Assembly: GCA_937898895.1 (NCBI GenBank)
Contig: CALDKL010000002.1
Span: forward strand, 1 to 8,993
Reading direction: 5' to 3'
DNA length: 8,993 bases
From: an uncultured Verrucomicrobiae bacterium
GTDB taxonomy: Bacteria; Verrucomicrobiota; Verrucomicrobiia; Verrucomicrobiales; DEV007
Positions within the stretch are counted from its first letter, which is position 1. The number at the start of each line of letters is the position of its first letter. Positions 6,473 through 8,993 of this stretch are shown here, in pieces. Both the position numbers and the translations under genes were made by a program. The notes under the pieces were generated by a model. The model had not been told where the DNA came from, did not search any database, and saw only the letters and a list, made by a program, of their open reading frames with translations.

Positions 6473-7777
6473 ATGCCCGAAACCGACCGTCCCACCGCAC
6501 CCATGCCTCCGGAATCCACTACCCGCCGATCCCTCCTCCGACTCGCCGGAACCCTCGCGGGTACCGCCCCCTTCCTCGCCGAGACCCGGCTCGATGCCGT
6601 GGATTCCGGAAAAGAGACGATCCTGATGGCCTACATCGGCACCTTCAGTTCCCCGCTGCGGGATGTGCTCCCGACCCAGGTGGACCTGCCTCCGGGAAAC
6701 GGACGCGGCATTCATTGCTTCCGGGTGGACCGCCAATCCGGTGCCTTCCTCCCTGACGGCATTGTCGAGATGGGCACCAGTCCAGGCTGCCTCGCCATCA
6801 GCTCCGACGGCACCCGCCTCTATTCGGCAAACGAAACGGACCATGTTGGGGAAAAGAGCGAGGGTACCGTGAGTGCCTTCTCCGTCGACCGGGTTACGGG
6901 AAAGCTGACCTTGCTCAATACCGTGACGTCTGGCGCGGCAGGACCGACCTACCTCAGTCTGCATCCCACGGGACGCTTCCTACTGGTCGCAAACTACTTC
7001 GGTGGAGCCGTCGCGGTGCTCCCCGTCCGGGAGGACGGCACCCTCGCAGCGGCGAGCGACGTGAAGTTCGACGAAGGCACCGTGGGCCCTGCCAAAGCCA
7101 CCCATGCGGCACCGGGCAGCTTTGCCTTCAGTGGTCATGATCGCACCCACGCACACTACATTTCCCCGGACCCCTCGGGTCGCTTTGTCCTCCACACCGA
7201 TCTCGGACTCGACCGGATCTATGTTTGGAAATTCGATGCCGCAAAGGGAGTCTTGTCTGCCAACGAACCCTCCTCCCTCGCCCTACCGCCGGGCGACGGA
7301 CCGCGTCATTTCGATTTCCATCCGAACGGACGCTGGCTCTATTCGATCCAGGAGGAAGGCTCCACCGTGGTCCGGTTCGACTACGACGGGGAAACGGGGC
7401 GTCTCAGCGAACGCGAGACGCTCTCGACCCTGCCTCCCGGCTACGCCGGCAGCAATTTCTGCTCGGGCATCCGGGTCTCCCGCGACGGCAGGTTTCTCTA
7501 CGCGGGCAATCGACTCCACGACAGCATTGCGATTTTCTCGATCGGAGAAAACGGCGCCCTGACCTACCGGGGCGAGGAGTGGACGCGAGGGAACTATCCG
7601 CGCAGTTTCACCTTCGACCCGACGGGCCGATTTCTATCCGTCTGCAATCAGCGGTCTGATCACGTCGCGATCTTTCGCGTCGATCCGGAGACGGGCGGCC
7701 TCACCTTCAGCGGCCATTACGTGCCGGTGGGCAACCCCTCGCACGTCCTTTTTCTCGAGCTGGCATCGAATCCCTGA
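6473..7777 (+). CDS. Tat-exported lactonase, 7-bladed beta-propeller (PF10282, YbhE-like)
   Basis: A 434-residue protein of the lactonase/6-phosphogluconolactonase (YbhE-like) propeller family. The N-terminus carries a twin-arginine signal: T17-R-R-S-L-L-R23 followed by a hydrophobic stretch AGTLAGTAPFLA, so export of folded protein to the periplasm or beyond is expected. The mature part begins near MAYIGTFSSP and shows repeated propeller blades with the pattern 'P..L..HP.GRFL..AN..'. Examples are YLSLHPTGRFLLVANYF, FDFHPNGRWLYSIQE and FTFDPTGRFLSVCNQ. It also has the family segment THAHYISPDPSGRFVLHTDLGLDRI. The true substrate is uncertain, because 6-phosphogluconolactone is cytoplasmic while this protein is exported; another sugar lactone or a structural role is possible. 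I chose ATG 6473 as the first in-frame ATG before the Tat motif; ATG 6503 also keeps the motif. No strong Shine-Dalgarno is seen at either. In-frame sequence upstream of 6473 is repeat-bearing spacer. Confidence 0.87.
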   Translation: MPETDRPTAPMPPESTTRRSLLRLAGTLAGTAPFLAETRLDAVDSGKETILMAYIGTFSSPLRDVLPTQVDLPPGNGRGIHCFRVDRQSGAFLPDGIVEMGTSPGCLAISSDGTRLYSANETDHVGEKSEGTVSAFSVDRVTGKLTLLNTVTSGAAGPTYLSLHPTGRFLLVANYFGGAVAVLPVREDGTLAAASDVKFDEGTVGPAKATHAAPGSFAFSGHDRTHAHYISPDPSGRFVLHTDLGLDRIYVWKFDAAKGVLSANEPSSLALPPGDGPRHFDFHPNGRWLYSIQEEGSTVVRFDYDGETGRLSERETLSTLPPGYAGSNFCSGIRVSRDGRFLYAGNRLHDSIAIFSIGENGALTYRGEEWTRGNYPRSFTFDPTGRFLSVCNQRSDHVAIFRVDPETGGLTFSGHYVPVGNPSHVLFLELASNP

Positions 7778-7803
7778 CAAAACCACATGATGCGGTGAAT
7801 CTG

Positions 7804-7817
7804 CGCGGAATTCCGCG
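7804..7817. promoter_or_regulatory. Perfect 14-bp palindrome CGCGGAATTCCGCG
   Basis: A perfect dyad lies 26 bases after the lactonase stop. As RNA it gives a five-pair GC stem with an AATT loop, followed by GTTTG rather than a T-run. It could be a weak terminator or a dimer-binding operator; neither is proven. Confidence 0.35.
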
Positions 7818-7902
7818 GTTTGATGTTGCAGAGGTTTCGAAGCGTCACGCACCTCTCTGGTGAAGATCCCTCACTGCCATCCGCAGACGCGATTCCCCTT
7901 CC

Positions 7903-7945
7903 CGCAATCCCGGTCCGCACCCGCTCAACCCGATTGCGTGATTGC
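7903..7945. promoter_or_regulatory. Cluster of three GATTGC boxes
   Basis: CGCAATC (7903-7909) and GATTGCG (7932-7938) form a 7-bp inverted repeat with a 22-base gap. A further GATTGC (7940-7945) repeats the right arm eight bases on. Three boxes in 43 bases, about 60 bases ahead of the PQQ-like gene, look like possible binding sites for a regulator of that gene. No cognate regulator is visible. Confidence 0.3.
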
Positions 7946-7965
7946 CAAAAGTCACGCGATTTGAC

Positions 7966-7990
7966 AGGGTGGGATGCGAGATCTCACCCT
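7966..7990 (+). promoter_or_regulatory. Strong hairpin just before the PQQ-like gene
   Basis: AGGGTGGGAT (7966-7975) pairs with ATCTCACCCT (7981-7990), ten pairs with one G-U, around a GCGAG loop. It ends 12 bases before the ATG at 8003, in the place where a ribosome would bind, and that start has no Shine-Dalgarno. It may shape translation, end upstream transcription without a T-run, or act as a DNA operator. A TTGACA hexamer overlaps its left edge (7961-7966) but has no convincing -10 partner. Confidence 0.45.
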
Positions 7991-8002
7991 CTCTGGCCCG
8001 AA

Positions 8003-8993
8003 ATGAAATTCCCATCTCTTCTCCTGATCGCGCTCGCGGCGACTACCGCCCTCTGGTCCAATGATTGGCCTTCGTGGCGCGGCCCACACGGCGACGGAAA
8101 ACTGGCCGAAGCGGAAGCCTACCCCACGAAGTGGTCAGCGACCGAAAACATCGCCTGGCGCGTCGATCTGCCCGACCGTGGCAATTCTTCGCCTATCGTC
8201 TCGGGCGAGCGGATCTTTCTGACCCAGGCCGAGAAAGAGGGCAAAGAGCGATCCCTGATCTGTTTCGATGCAAACGATGGAAAACAACTCTGGAAACAGA
8301 CCATTGCCTACGGAAAGGTGGAACAGACCCACAAAACCAATCCGCATTGTCCCGCCTCTCCGGTGACGGACGGGAAAATCGTCATCGCCTGGCACGGCAA
8401 TGCGGGGCTGCACGCCTATGATTTCGACGGCAAGGAACTCTGGGAGGCGGACCTCGGATCGGACTATGACCACATCTGGGGACCGCATGCCGCCAGCCCG
8501 GTGCTGCTGGGCAGTGGCCTCCTCGTCTTTGCGGGACCGGGACCGGTGATGAGACTGTTTGCGGTGCACAGGGACACCGGGAAAATCATCTGGAAACAGG
8601 ACCTCGACGACTTTGAAAGCACCGACGCAAACCAGTTCAAAGGCTCGTGGGCAACGCCACTGATCCTCGACAACGGAGGTCGCTCCGAGCTGCTCCTGGG
8701 TCTCCCCGGATTTCTCACCAGTTTCGACCCGCGATCAGGGAAGGAACTCTGGCGCGTCGCCGGTCTCGGCGACCTCTGCTACACAAATGTGATGACCGGA
8801 AATGGTCGTGCCCTGTATCTCTGCGGCTACGGAGGACCCGGTGTCGGGGTGAAGCTGCCCACCGCATCGGAAACGGGAGATCTCACTTCATCGAATCGCC
8901 TCTGGGCCGATCCGCCGAAAGGACAGAATCAGAATCCGCAGCGCATCGGATCGGGTCAGATCCTCGGCGACCATCTCTATCTGCTCAACGAAC
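8003..8993 (+). CDS. Secreted PQQ-like (BamB-type) beta-propeller protein, 3' truncated
   Basis: The frame runs open from the ATG at 8003 to the window edge, 330 codons without a stop. It begins with a signal peptide: MKFPSLLLIALAATTALWS, one Lys, a hydrophobic core, and small residues before a likely cleavage near 16-20. The mature protein opens with NDWPSWRGPHGDG, a start I associate with many planctomycete and verrucomicrobial PQQ-repeat proteins. Blade motifs ending in G..LW or G..IW recur: CFDANDGKQLW (about 86-96), AYDFDGKELW (about 137-146), FAVHRDTGKIIW (about 185-196) and FDPRSGKELW (about 240-249), spaced 45-55 residues apart. BamB itself assembles outer-membrane proteins, but this family in PVC bacteria is large and mostly uncharacterised, so neither a BamB role nor PQQ-dependent dehydrogenase activity should be assumed. 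There is no Shine-Dalgarno; a strong hairpin precedes the start. It follows the lactonase gene on the same strand after 225 bases and is probably transcribed separately. Confidence 0.85.
   Translation, partial: MKFPSLLLIALAATTALWSNDWPSWRGPHGDGKLAEAEAYPTKWSATENIAWRVDLPDRGNSSPIVSGERIFLTQAEKEGKERSLICFDANDGKQLWKQTIAYGKVEQTHKTNPHCPASPVTDGKIVIAWHGNAGLHAYDFDGKELWEADLGSDYDHIWGPHAASPVLLGSGLLVFAGPGPVMRLFAVHRDTGKIIWKQDLDDFESTDANQFKGSWATPLILDNGGRSELLLGLPGFLTSFDPRSGKELWRVAGLGDLCYTNVMTGNGRALYLCGYGGPGVGVKLPTASETGDLTSSNRLWADPPKGQNQNPQRIGSGQILGDHLYLLNE

Larger units (their letters stand above)
7778..8002. other. Non-coding spacer lactonase-PQQ protein
   Basis: These 225 bases hold the 14-bp palindrome, the GATTGC cluster and the pre-start hairpin listed separately, plus a small CACC-TCTCT-GGTG hairpin at 7851-7863. 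I see no gene in it on either strand. Confidence 0.65.

Noticed and set aside
7961..7989. Sigma-70 promoter with TTGACA at 7961-7966
   Set aside because: The -35 hexamer is perfect, but 16-18 bases on the sequence is CTCACC/TCACCC-like, with no -10 resemblance. The hexamer alone is not enough to call a promoter.
1..8993. Defence island, toxin-antitoxin pair, prophage or transposon
   Set aside because: All seven genes have housekeeping or ordinary exported-protein signatures. No mobile-element enzymes, terminal repeats or nuclease/antitoxin pairs were seen, and composition is even.

Overview
This is a GC-rich bacterial window holding seven protein genes, two of them cut by the window edges. 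I found no rRNA, tRNA, CRISPR array, transposase or integrase. The host looks like a member of the Planctomycetota-Verrucomicrobiota group, most likely Verrucomicrobiota. Three things suggest this: a secreted PQQ-type beta-propeller protein opening with a 'WPSWRGPHGDG' motif, an exported lactonase-family propeller protein, and an intergenic 9-bp-periodic motif of a kind I recall from such genomes. This placement is inference from gene style, not from a marker gene.

Layout. 1-307 (+): 3' end of an ABC-2-type transporter permease. 156-2420 (-): glycogen debranching enzyme/isoamylase (glgX type). Its reading frame runs about 50 codons into the convergent permease gene. 2576-2842 (+): small DUF3820-family protein. 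2870-3427 (-): receiver-like protein that lacks the phosphoacceptor aspartate. 3452-6241 (+): complete uvrA, the damage-recognition ATPase of nucleotide excision repair. 6242-6472: non-coding stretch with a weak hairpin, a tandem heptamer and a 9-bp-periodic motif. 6473-7777 (+): Tat-exported beta-propeller lactonase. 7778-8002: non-coding stretch with several inverted repeats. 8003-end (+): secreted PQQ-like beta-propeller protein, truncated by the window.

The first five genes alternate strand, so nearly every gene is its own transcription unit and no operon is evident. Shine-Dalgarno sequences are mostly weak or absent; uvrA has the best one. The genes do not form one pathway: transport, glycogen breakdown, DNA repair and two extracytoplasmic propellers sit side by side. 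This reads as ordinary chromosomal territory. I see no convincing new multi-gene system. The points most worth a second look are the debranching-enzyme frame extending into the permease gene, the degenerate receiver tightly divergent from uvrA, and the repeat-bearing spacer after uvrA.
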